Source of the DNA: an uncultured Pelagibacteraceae bacterium
GTDB lineage: Bacteria; Pseudomonadota; Alphaproteobacteria; Pelagibacterales; Pelagibacteraceae
Direction of reading: 5' to 3'
Assembly: GCA_902610515.1 (NCBI GenBank)
Contig: CACLVZ010000001.1
Coordinates: 1 to 64,000 of the forward strand
Length of the DNA stretch: 64,000 bases
In this document: positions 18,567-27,792 of the stretch, piece after piece
Layout of the letters: each line of letters starts with the position of its first letter
How positions within the stretch are numbered: position 1 is the first letter of the stretch
The notes under the pieces: generated by a model
Told to the model about the DNA's origin: nothing
The model's database searches: none
Seen by the model: only the letters and a program-made list of their open reading frames with translations
Translations under genes and position numbers: made by a program

Positions 18567-20411
18567 ATGGAAAAAAACTTATTTATTGATGCTTCGCATC
18601 CTAATGAAACCCGAATCGTACTTAAATCAGATAGTTCTATCGAGGAATACGAATTTGAAGATAAAAATAATTTAAAATTCAAGAATAATATTTATCTAGG
18701 TACAATTAGTAGAGTTGAGCCATCTCTTCAAGCTGCTTTTGTGAACTTCGGAAGAGAAAGACACGGTTTTTTAGCTTTTAATGATATTCAGTCAGATTAT
18801 TACCAGATACCATCTGAGGATAAAGAAAAAATAAAACAAGCAGAGGAAAAAATTCGTGAGAATCTTAAAAATAAAAACATAGAAGGTTCTAACGAAAATT
18901 TTAATCCTGAAAATTCAAGTAGTAGTAATGGAGTAAGTGAAAAAAATTTAGAAAATGAAGTTTTAAAAAATGAAGAAACAAAAAAGAAAGAATACAGAGA
19001 GGAATTAAAATCATCCTTAGGAATAAAAAAATATAGGATTCAGGAAGTTATTAAGCCTGGCCAAGTTGTTTTGATTCAAGTGATAAAAGAAGAGAGAGGG
19101 CAAAAAGGAGCTGCTCTAACTACTTTTATTTCACTAGCTGGCAAGTATATTGTTTTGATGCCTAATACACCAAAAGGTGGTGGGATATCTAGAAAAATTT
19201 TTAATTCATCAGATAGACAAAAAATAAGAGCTATTCTAAATGAAATTAATATCCCAAAAAGTATGGGTGTAATCGTAAGAACAGCGGGATCGAACAAAAC
19301 TAAAAATGAGATTGAGAAAGATTTTCAAAATACTTTGAAAACCTGGGAGGAAATTAGGGATATTGCTTTAGATTCTAATGCTCCATCACTTGTTTACGAG
19401 GAAGGAGATATAATCAAAAGAACTTTAAGAGATATTTACGATAATGATACTAAAAATATTTATATTGATGGAAATGAGGCATATCAAAAAGCTAAAAAAT
19501 TTATGAAAGAATTAATGCCTAGGAATGTAAAAAATATTAAAAAATATCGAGGTAAAATCCCATTATTTAATTTTGCTAATATAGAAAAAGAACTAAATAA
19601 TATATTTGAACCAACAGTCAAATTAAAATCTGGTGGTTATATTGTAATTAACCCCACAGAAGCTCTTGTAGCTATAGATATCAACTCGGGTCAATCAACG
19701 AAACAAATAAATATAGAAAAAACTGCTTTAAATACAAATCTAGAAGCTGCTGAGGAAATAGCACATCAAATTAAATTACGAGATTTGTCGGGATTAATTG
19801 TTGTGGACTTTATAGATATGATGAACTTTTATAATAGGAGAGTTGTGGAAAAAAGAATGAGAGAAAGTATTAGAAAAGATCGAGCAAGAATTCAAATCGG
19901 TAGGATAAGTAATTTTGGTTTGCTTGAAATGACAAGACAAAGATTAAGAGAGGGATCTATAAAGTGGGAAACTCAATTATCTTTAAGTTCATTCTCTCAA
20001 AAAATCCTTAAAAAAACTCAATATTTAGCTTTCGGAGAAAAAATAAAGATTGTAAAAACTTCTGTTTCAGAAAAAGTAAAAAATTTTATCGAAAGAAATC
20101 TTTTTGAAGAAATTACTTATTTTCAAAAAAAGTATGCAATTAAAATAGAAATTAATGCGGATAATAACTTAATTGTTCCAGAATACAAAATTGAACTACT
20201 TAATAAGTCTAAAAAGATTTTAAACGTATATGAAAATATTAATAATATTGTAGAATTTAATACCACTTCTAATAAATCATTAAAATCCAAAAAAGAGAAA
20301 AAAGAAATTAAAAAAAATAAAAAAGTACCAAAAAAACTGAAATCTAAAAAAAAATTAAGAACACTTTGGACTAGAAGAAGAAAAAAATTAAATCAGTCCA
20401 TCGGTAGGTGA
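18567..20411 (+). CDS. rng: Ribonuclease E/G lacking cysteine and the Zn-link motif
   Basis: 614 aa single-strand endoribonuclease for mRNA decay and rRNA processing, by family. The S1 domain (residues ~38-200) is split by a polar low-complexity insertion (~82-150), as in alphaproteobacterial RNase E. The DNase I-like catalytic domain has Asp371 in VAIDINSG and Asp414 in VVDFIDM, the Mg-binding pair. After [13 protein letters not shown] the usual CPxC Zn-link is absent; the whole protein contains no cysteine. The C-terminus is a short Lys-rich tail rather than a long degradosome scaffold. ATG 18567 has an upstream AGGA. It overlaps thiG by 24 nt tail to tail. Confidence 0.93.
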   Translation: MEKNLFIDASHPNETRIVLKSDSSIEEYEFEDKNNLKFKNNIYLGTISRVEPSLQAAFVNFGRERHGFLAFNDIQSDYYQIPSEDKEKIKQAEEKIRENLKNKNIEGSNENFNPENSSSSNGVSEKNLENEVLKNEETKKKEYREELKSSLGIKKYRIQEVIKPGQVVLIQVIKEERGQKGAALTTFISLAGKYIVLMPNTPKGGGISRKIFNSSDRQKIRAILNEINIPKSMGVIVRTAGSNKTKNEIEKDFQNTLKTWEEIRDIALDSNAPSLVYEEGDIIKRTLRDIYDNDTKNIYIDGNEAYQKAKKFMKELMPRNVKNIKKYRGKIPLFNFANIEKELNNIFEPTVKLKSGGYIVINPTEALVAIDINSGQSTKQINIEKTALNTNLEAAEEIAHQIKLRDLSGLIVVDFIDMMNFYNRRVVEKRMRESIRKDRARIQIGRISNFGLLEMTRQRLREGSIKWETQLSLSSFSQKILKKTQYLAFGEKIKIVKTSVSEKVKNFIERNLFEEITYFQKKYAIKIEINADNNLIVPEYKIELLNKSKKILNVYENINNIVEFNTTSNKSLKSKKEKKEIKKNKKVPKKLKSKKKLRTLWTRRRKKLNQSIGR

Positions 20412-21161
20412 GCTAGGCACTGCAAAATTATTTTTTTTCATTCTACCAGCTAAAAAAGAATTTCTTCCAGATATTACAGCGTCCTTAAAAGCTTTAGCCA
20501 TCAAGATTGGGTTTTTTGCTTGAGCAATAGCGCTGTTAATTAAAACTCCATCACATCCCATTTCCATAGCGACAGTTGCGTCGGAAGCGGTTCCAATTCC
20601 AGCGTCAACTATTACTGGAACTTTGGACTGCTTGATAATTATTGAGAGATTTATTTTATTTAATATTCCTAAGCCAGATCCAATTGGTGAAGCTAAAGGC
20701 ATAATTGCAGAAGCACCACAGTCTTCTAATTTTTTTGCAAGTAATGGATCATCTGAACAATATACCATTACTTTAAAACCTTCTTTTATGAGTACCTTTG
20801 TTGATTTAATAGTTTCTATCATGTTTGGCAGAAGTGTTTTTTTATCACCCAAAACTTCGAGTTTTACTAATTTCCACCCTCCCATTTCTCGAGCTAACCT
20901 CAAAGTTCTTAAAGCATCATCAGAATTGAAACAACCAGCAGTGTTAGGTAAATAAATAATTTTTTTTGGATCCAAATAATCAGTTAAAATTGGTTTTTTT
21001 TTATCAATTATATTTACTCTCCTTACAGCTACTGTCACCATATCTGCACCAGATGCAACAATAGCTTTTGCAGTTTCTTTAAAACTTTTATATTTTCCAG
21101 TGCCAACTATTAATCTTGATTTAAGTTTTTTATTAGAAATTTTGAATAAATCTTTTCGCAT
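20388..21161 (-). CDS. thiG: Thiazole synthase ThiG
   Basis: 257 aa TIM-barrel enzyme that forms the thiazole phosphate of thiamine from DXP, dehydroglycine/iminoglycine and the ThiS thiocarboxylate. [10 protein letters not shown] near the N-terminus, Lys100 in VKLEVLGD (Schiff-base lysine), [22 protein letters not shown] and a C-terminal phosphate-binding region are all present. It directly follows thiS. SAR11 cultures are known to make the thiazole half of thiamine but to need an external pyrimidine precursor; these genes fit that pattern, though thiC absence cannot be judged from this window. Confidence 0.96.
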   Translation of the reverse strand: MRKDLFKISNKKLKSRLIVGTGKYKSFKETAKAIVASGADMVTVAVRRVNIIDKKKPILTDYLDPKKIIYLPNTAGCFNSDDALRTLRLAREMGGWKLVKLEVLGDKKTLLPNMIETIKSTKVLIKEGFKVMVYCSDDPLLAKKLEDCGASAIMPLASPIGSGLGILNKINLSIIIKQSKVPVIVDAGIGTASDATVAMEMGCDGVLINSAIAQAKNPILMAKAFKDAVISGRNSFLAGRMKKNNFAVPSSPTDGLI

Positions 21162-21362
21162 TTAACCACCACCTATAAAATGAACTATTTCTATTTTATC
21201 ACTATTTTTCAGCTTTTTTTTAAAGTTCGATTTTGGGATTATGATACCATTAAGTTCTATAGCGATTTTTTTTTTATGAAACCCATAAATCTTTAGCAAT
21301 TCCAGTATTGAAATATTTGATTTTAAAGAAATTTTTTTTCCATTTAATTGTATTTTTGCCAT
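21162..21362 (-). CDS. thiS: Sulfur carrier protein ThiS
   Basis: 66-aa ubiquitin-like protein ending in IGGG, the C-terminal Gly-Gly that is adenylated and thiocarboxylated to donate sulfur to ThiG. MAKIQLNGKK and the KIEVVHFIGGG-like tail fit the family (here KIEIVHF). It abuts thiG. Its start is 33 bp from the divergent aroQ start, so at least one promoter must extend into coding sequence. Confidence 0.94.
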   Translation of the reverse strand: MAKIQLNGKKISLKSNISILELLKIYGFHKKKIAIELNGIIIPKSNFKKKLKNSDKIEIVHFIGGG

Positions 21363-21395
21363 AATTCAGTTAATCAAAGATAATAATAAATAACG

Positions 21396-21833
21396 ATGAA
21401 GAAAATTATAATTCTTAATGGGCCAAATCTCAACCTTTTAGGTGAGAGAGAGAGAAATCAATATGGATCTGAAACTTTAAAAGATATTGAAAAAAATTGT
21501 GTTGATTTTGCTAAAAAAAACAAATTTGAAATTTCTTTATTTCAATCAAATATTGAAGGTGAATTAGTTGAAAAAATTCAAAATTCAAGAAAAGATAATG
21601 ATGGTCTTATAATAAATGCTGGAGGATATACTCATACTTCAGTGGCAATACATGATGCTCTTAAAATCCTTAAGATTCCTATAATTGAATTGCATATTAG
21701 TAATATTTATAATAGAGAAGAATTTAGACATAAATCACTTATAAGCAAAGTTGCTAGAGGAATTATATGTGGTTTTGGTGCGGAAGGTTACATAATGGCA
21801 CTTAACGCTATGAAAATTTACGTAGAAAAATGA
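21396..21833 (+). CDS. aroQ: Type II 3-dehydroquinate dehydratase
   Basis: 145 aa dodecameric shikimate-pathway enzyme converting 3-dehydroquinate to 3-dehydroshikimate. Motifs are GPNLNLLGERERNQYG (catalytic Tyr and lid Arg), NAGGYTHTSVAIHDAL and ELHISNIYNREEFRHKS (catalytic His). It overlaps accB by 4 nt (ATGA); aroQ-accB-accC is a common proteobacterial operon. Confidence 0.97.
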   Translation: MKKIIILNGPNLNLLGERERNQYGSETLKDIEKNCVDFAKKNKFEISLFQSNIEGELVEKIQNSRKDNDGLIINAGGYTHTSVAIHDALKILKIPIIELHISNIYNREEFRHKSLISKVARGIICGFGAEGYIMALNAMKIYVEK

Positions 21834-22255
21834 AGATTGATAAAAAGTTAATTAAAGAATTAGTAGAAAACTTAAAAGAGTTCAATCTCACTGAGTTAGA
21901 ATATCAAGAGGGACAAAGTAAAATTAAAGTTTCTAGAGCCTCAAAAAGTTCGGAGCAGATCAAAAACAGCAATATTTCCCCTCAAAATAAAGCAGTATTA
22001 AATACTTCATCAAATGAAGATATGATAAGAGTAAAGTCTCCGATAATAGGTACTGCATATATGGCGCCAGAGCCTGGAGCAAAAAAGTTTATTGAAGTTG
22101 GAGACAAAATTAAGAAAGGTCAAACTGTTATGATAGTAGAGGCAATGAAAACCATGAACCATGTTCCATCAACGAGTGATGGAGAGGTAAAAAAAATTCT
22201 AGTAGAGGATGGCCAACCAGTAGAATTTGGACAAACTTTAGTCCTTCTCAAATAA
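21830..22255 (+). CDS. accB: Acetyl-CoA carboxylase biotin carboxyl carrier protein
   Basis: 141 aa. Carries carboxybiotin between AccC and the carboxyltransferase for malonyl-CoA synthesis. A flexible polar linker separates the N-terminal helix region from the biotinyl domain (residues ~67-141), whose biotinylation motif reads VEAMKTMNH with Lys107 (EAMKLMN in most homologues). SPIIGTAYMAPEP is the conserved start of the domain. Nine bp precede accC. Confidence 0.96.
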   Translation: MKIDKKLIKELVENLKEFNLTELEYQEGQSKIKVSRASKSSEQIKNSNISPQNKAVLNTSSNEDMIRVKSPIIGTAYMAPEPGAKKFIEVGDKIKKGQTVMIVEAMKTMNHVPSTSDGEVKKILVEDGQPVEFGQTLVLLK

Positions 22256-22264
22256 ACCAAATAA

Positions 22265-23602
22265 ATGTTTAAAAAAGTTCTAATTGCTAATAGAGGTGAA
22301 ATAGCAGTTCGGATCATTAGAGCCTGTAAAGAATGGGGAATTGCAACTGTGGCTGTTCATTCTGATGTTGATGCGGAAGCCATGCACGTGCGCCTTGCTG
22401 ATGAAAGTGTTTGTATAGGATCACATCAGCCACAGAATAGTTATCTTAATATTTCATCAATCATGTCGGCTGTTGATCTTACTGGAGCTGAAGCAATACA
22501 TCCGGGATATGGTTTCTTATCTGAAAACGCAAAATTTTCTGAAATAGTGAAAAAGCACGGTATAAAGTTTATCGGTCCAAGCGCTGAAATAATATCAAAA
22601 ATGGGAGATAAAATAGAGGCCAAAAAAATAGCGAAAAAATATGGCCTTCCAGTTATTGAAGGTTCTGAGGGAGGGGTAAAATCGGTACAAGAGGCAAAAT
22701 CAATTTGTAAAAACATTGGATACCCAGTTTTAATCAAAGCTGCTGGAGGTGGAGGCGGTAAAGGAATGAAAATAGTTAATGAGGAAAGCCAATTGGAAAA
22801 TCTTTTTTTGACCGCAAAAACTGAGGCTAAAAAATTTTTCGGAAATGACGAATTATATATTGAAAAATACTTTAAAAATCCTAGACATATAGAGGTTCAG
22901 ATAATGTCAGGGAAAAATAAGACTGTTCATTTAGGAGAAAGGGATTGTTCTGTTCAAAGAAGACATCAAAAATTAATAGAGGAAACGCCCAGCCCTGTAA
23001 TTTCAGAGGAACAAAGGAACGATTTGCTAAACAAAACAGTCAAAATGGTAGAACAAATTAATTATGAAGGAGCTGGCACAGTAGAGTTTATTTTTGAGAA
23101 TGGAAAGTTTTATTTTTTAGAAATGAATACAAGAGTGCAAGTTGAACATCCGGTCACCGAGGTTCAAACTGGTATTGATATTGTTAAAGAACAGCTCTGG
23201 ATAGCTCACAGTGGAAATACCGCTTTAAAGCAAAACGATATAAACCCAAGAGGTCATTCTATTGAATGTAGGATTAATGCTGAAAACCCTGCCCTAAATT
23301 TTCAACCAAGTCCAGGAATTATAAGTGTTTGCCATCAACCCTCTGGTTTTAGAACAAGAGTAGATGGATCGATATACCAAGGATGTAAAATTACTCCTTA
23401 TTACGATAGTTTAATAGCTAAAGTTATTTGCAAAGGGAGAAATAGGACCGAAGCTATTCAAAGAACCTTAAGATCCTTAGATGAATTTGTTCTCGAGGGT
23501 ATCACCACTACAATCGATTTACATAAAAAGATTCTTAATCACAAAAAGTTTATAAATTCGGATTTTGATACTAATTGGCTTAGTAAAGAAAAATTTTACT
23601 AA
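22265..23602 (+). CDS. accC: Biotin carboxylase subunit of acetyl-CoA carboxylase
   Basis: 445 aa ATP-grasp enzyme that carboxylates biotin on AccB. Visible regions are the N-terminal KVLIANRGEIAVRIIRACKE, HPGYGFLSENAKF, the ATP loop KAAGGGGGKGMK, and EMNTRVQVEHPVTE with the catalytic Glu/Arg. Length is normal. The stop overlaps the convergent DUF2155 gene by 4 nt (CTAA is stop on both strands). Confidence 0.98.
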   Translation: MFKKVLIANRGEIAVRIIRACKEWGIATVAVHSDVDAEAMHVRLADESVCIGSHQPQNSYLNISSIMSAVDLTGAEAIHPGYGFLSENAKFSEIVKKHGIKFIGPSAEIISKMGDKIEAKKIAKKYGLPVIEGSEGGVKSVQEAKSICKNIGYPVLIKAAGGGGGKGMKIVNEESQLENLFLTAKTEAKKFFGNDELYIEKYFKNPRHIEVQIMSGKNKTVHLGERDCSVQRRHQKLIEETPSPVISEEQRNDLLNKTVKMVEQINYEGAGTVEFIFENGKFYFLEMNTRVQVEHPVTEVQTGIDIVKEQLWIAHSGNTALKQNDINPRGHSIECRINAENPALNFQPSPGIISVCHQPSGFRTRVDGSIYQGCKITPYYDSLIAKVICKGRNRTEAIQRTLRSLDEFVLEGITTTIDLHKKILNHKKFINSDFDTNWLSKEKFY

Positions 23603-24108
23603 GTTGTGAAACAATTTGATAATTGTATATCATAAATAGCGTGGTCAAAAGGAGTTAGGCTTGGATCTGAAGCGAAAGTCCATCCGTTGAAAATAAAAAC
23701 TTTATCATCCTCATTTTTTGATACATCTTTTACTTGAATATAAGCTACATCATCGAATTTGTTATTAACTTTTACTTTTTCACATCTCAAAACTTTAATT
23801 TCTAATGGTCCAAATTTTTTAATTTCGTCAAATTTAACTTTAATTTTTGTAGATTTTGCAGTTATCTTATCTAATCCAATTAAAATAGCATGAGACAGAT
23901 CAATATTATTTTTCTTTATTTTCTTATTTTTTAATTCTTTCGAAGAAAAATCTTTTTCAGATTTATTATCTGACTCCTCAAAACTAGGTTTTATCTGATT
24001 TAAATTGATTAAAGGAGTGCTAGTTATCTTATCCTCACCGAACGTTTTAAAGTTTATAAAAGCACAAAAAATTACTGTAAAAAAAATAAAATTACTTCCA
24101 AGTCTCAT
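23599..24108 (-). CDS. DUF2155 domain protein, exported
   Basis: 169 aa with an N-terminal hydrophobic signal (residues ~5-25, likely cleaved near FGED), a polar Lys/Ser-rich linker, and a C-terminal DUF2155 domain (GPLEIKVLRCEKV, AYIQVKDV, VFIFNGWTFASDPSLTPFDHAIYDIQLSNC) with two conserved cysteines. The function is unknown; the family is largely alphaproteobacterial and usually sits next to the NDUFA12-like gene, as here (17-nt overlap). Periplasmic location is inferred. Confidence 0.88.
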   Translation of the reverse strand: MRLGSNFIFFTVIFCAFINFKTFGEDKITSTPLINLNQIKPSFEESDNKSEKDFSSKELKNKKIKKNNIDLSHAILIGLDKITAKSTKIKVKFDEIKKFGPLEIKVLRCEKVKVNNKFDDVAYIQVKDVSKNEDDKVFIFNGWTFASDPSLTPFDHAIYDIQLSNCFTT

Positions 24109-24436
24109 ATTTTTTTCTTATTGAATTTTTTGTTATTTTAGTAGGGTTGTGCTTATTTTTAGTGCCAGTTTGATTCTCCAAATGTTTTTTTTGCCAATTG
24201 AATTTTTTTTCAGATTTTTCAGGCAATCTATCTGTAGTATGATGTATCCACAAATACCACTCGGAAGATATTTTTGTAGCTTCTACCTCTTGAGAATAAA
24301 TAACCCACCTCTCATTTTTTTTGTTTTTATAATACTTATTACCAAAATCATCTTTTCCAACGAGGGTACCGGTAAAAAATGTTTTTAAAAAAGTTCCGAC
24401 TGTTTGTTTGTTCCACCAAGTAAAAAATAATTTCAT
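24092..24436 (-). CDS. NDUFA12/B17.2-like complex I accessory subunit
   Basis: 114 aa. Matches the alphaproteobacterial homologue of mitochondrial complex I subunit NDUFA12: [44 protein letters not shown]. The family is an accessory subunit of NADH:ubiquinone oxidoreductase retained from the alphaproteobacterial ancestor of mitochondria. It lies away from any nuo genes in this window and is paired with DUF2155. The start ([14 protein letters not shown]) fits the family. Confidence 0.9.
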   Translation of the reverse strand: MKLFFTWWNKQTVGTFLKTFFTGTLVGKDDFGNKYYKNKKNERWVIYSQEVEATKISSEWYLWIHHTTDRLPEKSEKKFNWQKKHLENQTGTKNKHNPTKITKNSIRKKYETWK

Positions 24437-24458
24437 TTTAGTTCGATTTTAAATCCAC

Positions 24459-24497
24459 ACAATTTAAAATTGTATTATTATAAAATAGACTTAATAT
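24459..24497 (+). promoter_or_regulatory. Candidate promoter and palindromic operator upstream of the TSCPD gene
   Basis: TTGTAT (24470-24475), a 16-bp spacer and TAATAT (24492-24497) would start RNA about 36 nt before the ATG at 24539. A perfect 15-bp palindrome ACAATTTAAAATTGT (24459-24473) overlaps the -35. It could be an operator for this gene or for the divergent NDUFA12-like gene. All elements are AT-rich, so chance is a real alternative. Confidence 0.35.
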
Positions 24498-24538
24498 TGA
24501 ATAATATATATCTAGATAATAAAAGATTCCAATTAAAT

Positions 24539-25354
24539 ATGAAAAAATTTATCGTTGAAACTTACTATACATGCACATTCAAAACTGTTCATTCATTGGA
24601 CAATCTTAACGAAAAGGAACTTGCGGAAATAGACAAGAGAACTGATGGTATGGTTGAAGTTATCGATGTAAAATTAAACAACCGAAAAACAAAAAAAATT
24701 GGTGAAACTACATCTCATAAAAACGATAAAAAGGTTTCAGCTTCACTTTCAAAAGACATAGCTGGTAAAATTAAGAATAGCCAAGAAGTTTCGATTAATA
24801 CAAAGACAAATTTAAAAATAAAAAACCAATCAAGATTCAAAATGCCCGATAGACGAAAAGGTTATATTCAAAAAGCTCAGATAGGAGATCATAAAGTGTA
24901 CCTTCACACTGGTGAATATAACGACGGAAAGATAGGAGAGATATTTATTGATACTAATAAAGAGGGAGAATTAGTAAAGGCAATGATGAATAACTTTGCC
25001 ATAGCCATTTCTTTAGGTCTGCAGTACGGAGTTCCATTAGAAGAGTATGTTGATGCTTTTATTGATACTAAATTTGAGCCTTCAGGAAATGTTTTAGGAA
25101 ATGACAGAATATTAAGTGCGTCTTCAATTTTAGATTACGTTTTTAGAGAATTAGCAATTTCATACCTTGGAAAAGAGGATTTAGCGCACACACCCAGTAT
25201 TTCGAGTGCAAAGAATATCACCGATGGTAACACTGAAGATAAATTCTTAAAAATTGTTAAAAATATAACTTCCAAAGGTTTTGTTAGAAGCAATTATGAA
25301 GAAAAGCTTGTTGATCTTTCAGATGTAAGAATAAATCTTAAAACTAAGAATTAA
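24539..25354 (+). CDS. Free-standing TSCPD-domain protein resembling the C-terminal part of NrdJ
   Basis: 271 aa. Residues from ~[12 protein letters not shown] onward ([72 protein letters not shown]) closely follow the TSCPD region near the C-terminus of alphaproteobacterial B12-dependent class II ribonucleotide reductase. The catalytic barrel and radical-site cysteines are missing, so it cannot be a reductase itself. The first ~60 residues ([27 protein letters not shown]) are a different, unrecognised segment. ATG 24539 is preferred over 24470. The role is unknown: a relic or a regulatory/nucleotide-binding protein. Its stop overlaps aspS by 11 nt. Confidence 0.75.
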   Translation: MKKFIVETYYTCTFKTVHSLDNLNEKELAEIDKRTDGMVEVIDVKLNNRKTKKIGETTSHKNDKKVSASLSKDIAGKIKNSQEVSINTKTNLKIKNQSRFKMPDRRKGYIQKAQIGDHKVYLHTGEYNDGKIGEIFIDTNKEGELVKAMMNNFAIAISLGLQYGVPLEEYVDAFIDTKFEPSGNVLGNDRILSASSILDYVFRELAISYLGKEDLAHTPSISSAKNITDGNTEDKFLKIVKNITSKGFVRSNYEEKLVDLSDVRINLKTKN

Positions 25355-27137
25355 TTTTTTTTGTATCTAGTTTTATTCCAATTTCTTTTAACTGCTGTTC
25401 ATCAACTGTTGATGGAGCTTTCATCATAAGGTCTTGTGCATTTTGGTTCATAGGAAATAAAGTAACTTCTCTAATATTTTTTTGTCCGGCTAATAACATG
25501 ACAATCCTATCAATACCTGGTGCTATTCCACCATGAGGTGGGGCTCCATAGCTCAAAGCATTAATCATACCGCTAAATTTATCGTTTACCTGTTTTTTAT
25601 CATATCCAGCAATTGAAAATAATTTATACATTAATTCAGGAATATGATTTCTAATAGCACCTGAAGACAACTCTACACCATTACAAACTATATCGTATTG
25701 ATACGCTTTTATTTCCAATGGATTGTTCAAATTTAATTTTTTAATATCCCCTTGTGGCATTGAAAAAGGATTGTGACTAAACTTAATTTTTTTAGTTTTT
25801 TGATCCATTTCAAACATTGGGTAATCTACAATCCAGCAGAAAGCGAATTTGTTCTCGTCTATTAGATTAAGATCATTAGCAATTTTTTCTCTAGCTAATG
25901 AGAGTATACTTTCGAGTTCTTTATCATTACCACAAGATAAAAAGATGCTATCGCCAACAGCAGCACCAGATATTTTCATAATTTCTTTAATTGAATCTTC
26001 ACTAAAAAATTTTCCTATTGGACCTTTTCCAAAAATAGACTCTTCCTTTTCTATTGAAAAATAAGCCAAACCAGATGCTCCCTGCTCTTTTGCCCACTTA
26101 TCTAAATTATCAAAAAAACTTCTTGGTTTTTTACTAGTATCTTTAGTTACCAAAATTCTTACTTTTGAACCAGAATTTACTAATTTCTTAAATATTTCGA
26201 ATTTTACATCCGGTCGAGAAAAAGTTTTAGTTATATCATGAATTACTAGTGGGTTCCTAAGATCAGGCTTATCAGTACCATACTTAAGCATAGCGTCACT
26301 GAATTTGATTCTTGGAAATTTTTCATCGTTAATTTTATTTTTTGAAAATTGTTTAAACAATTTTATCATTAAAGTTTCTACTACGTTGAATACATCTTCT
26401 TGTTCAACAAAAGACATCTCGAGATCAAGTTGATAAAACTCTCCTGGACTTCTATCAGCTCTAGCATCTTCATCTCTAAAGCAGGGAGCTATTTGAAAGT
26501 ATTTGTCAAACCCAGAGACCATAATCAATTGTTTAAATTGTTGTGGAGCCTGAGGCAAAGCGTAAAACTTCCCAGGGTTCAATCTGCTTGGAACTAGAAA
26601 ATCTCTTGCTCCTTCGGGGCTCGAGGAGGTCAATATTGGAGTTTGATATTCTAAAAATCCAAGATTAAGCATCTCTGATCTTATAAAAGAAATAACTTTT
26701 GATCTAAGAACTATGTTTTTATGCATTTCTTCTCTTCTCAAATCTATAAATCGATATTTCAATCTTATATCTTCTGGATAATTTTGTTCACCAAATACAG
26801 GTAAGGGTAGCTCTAGAGACTCTGAGATAATCTCGACTGAATTAATTTTTACCTCAATCTTTCCTGTGTCGAGATCTAAGTTTTCAGTTCCTTTTTCTCT
26901 TTTAATTACTTCTCCGGAAATTTTTATAACCGACTCTGGTCTTATTTTTTCTAATATTGGAAAATATTGATTGTTGTTCTCAATTACACACTGTGTCATC
27001 CCATAATGATCTCTTAAGTCAATAAATAATAAATTTCCATGATCTCTGGTTCTATGCAGCCATCCTGACAATACTACATTTTTTTTAATATCTGTTTCAC
27101 GTAATTGTGAGCAATTATGAGTTCTATATTTATTCAT
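25344..27137 (-). CDS. aspS: Aspartyl-tRNA synthetase
   Basis: 597 aa bacterial-type class II synthetase: N-terminal OB anticodon-binding domain, catalytic core, GAD insertion. Motif 2 is [24 protein letters not shown] and motif 3 is [13 protein letters not shown]. The anticodon-domain sequence [13 protein letters not shown] has His where non-discriminating enzymes usually do (discriminating enzymes tend to have Leu), so it may also aspartylate tRNA-Asn for a GatCAB route; this is inference. Last gene of DUF2066-hda-aspS, overlapping hda by 8 nt. Confidence 0.96.
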   Translation of the reverse strand: MNKYRTHNCSQLRETDIKKNVVLSGWLHRTRDHGNLLFIDLRDHYGMTQCVIENNNQYFPILEKIRPESVIKISGEVIKREKGTENLDLDTGKIEVKINSVEIISESLELPLPVFGEQNYPEDIRLKYRFIDLRREEMHKNIVLRSKVISFIRSEMLNLGFLEYQTPILTSSSPEGARDFLVPSRLNPGKFYALPQAPQQFKQLIMVSGFDKYFQIAPCFRDEDARADRSPGEFYQLDLEMSFVEQEDVFNVVETLMIKLFKQFSKNKINDEKFPRIKFSDAMLKYGTDKPDLRNPLVIHDITKTFSRPDVKFEIFKKLVNSGSKVRILVTKDTSKKPRSFFDNLDKWAKEQGASGLAYFSIEKEESIFGKGPIGKFFSEDSIKEIMKISGAAVGDSIFLSCGNDKELESILSLAREKIANDLNLIDENKFAFCWIVDYPMFEMDQKTKKIKFSHNPFSMPQGDIKKLNLNNPLEIKAYQYDIVCNGVELSSGAIRNHIPELMYKLFSIAGYDKKQVNDKFSGMINALSYGAPPHGGIAPGIDRIVMLLAGQKNIREVTLFPMNQNAQDLMMKAPSTVDEQQLKEIGIKLDTKKINS

Positions 27138-27792
27138 TATCTTTCAAACACTTTTTTATTAAATTAATATTAATAGATTTTCCAGTTGATAATGATAAAT
27201 CATCAATATCTCTTAAAAACTTAAATATTTTATCATAAGATCTCTCAACATTATTAATAATATAATTTGATATTTTTGGATCCAGCTTTACTTGATTATC
27301 AGAAAAAGACTTTGCAATAATTACTTGAAGCAAATCATCAGTTGGGAGCTCTATTCCTAAATATAGAAAACTATTTACTCTAGATTTTAAATCTTCAAGT
27401 CTAAATGAAAAGTCTTTTATAGATACTTGGCTATTAATCAAAATATAATTATCTAATTGTTTTGACTGGTTTAGAAGTGAGTAAAATATTTCTTCATTTA
27501 TATTATTATCAAAATTATCAATGATTAAACATTCTAAATTTTCAAGATTTTCTAAAATATTATTATCAACTTTTTTAGAATCTAAAATTTTTACTTTATT
27601 AATTTTTTTTTCTAAAATTTTTGATAAATGAGTTTTGCCACTACCTTGTACGCCATAAACATTTAACCATTTACTCGTCCAATTGGGCCAACTTTCAATA
27701 AGTTTGTAAGCAGAAAAATTGTTTTTAGAAACATAAAAATCTTGCTCAAAATATTTTTTTTTAAAAGGGAATTTGAAAACCAACTGATTCAT
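27130..27792 (-). CDS. hda: DnaA-related regulator Hda/HdaA
   Basis: 220 aa AAA+ protein similar to DnaA domain III without the DNA-binding domain IV. Walker A is GVQGSGKTH and Walker B LIIDNFD; the N-terminus NQLVFKFPFKKKYFEQDFYVS contains the QLxF-like clamp-binding segment seen in Hda. In relatives it promotes ATP hydrolysis by DnaA on the loaded sliding clamp to prevent re-initiation. The ATG shares one base with the DUF2066 stop, an arrangement common in alphaproteobacteria. Confidence 0.88.
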   Translation of the reverse strand: MNQLVFKFPFKKKYFEQDFYVSKNNFSAYKLIESWPNWTSKWLNVYGVQGSGKTHLSKILEKKINKVKILDSKKVDNNILENLENLECLIIDNFDNNINEEIFYSLLNQSKQLDNYILINSQVSIKDFSFRLEDLKSRVNSFLYLGIELPTDDLLQVIIAKSFSDNQVKLDPKISNYIINNVERSYDKIFKFLRDIDDLSLSTGKSININLIKKCLKDNE

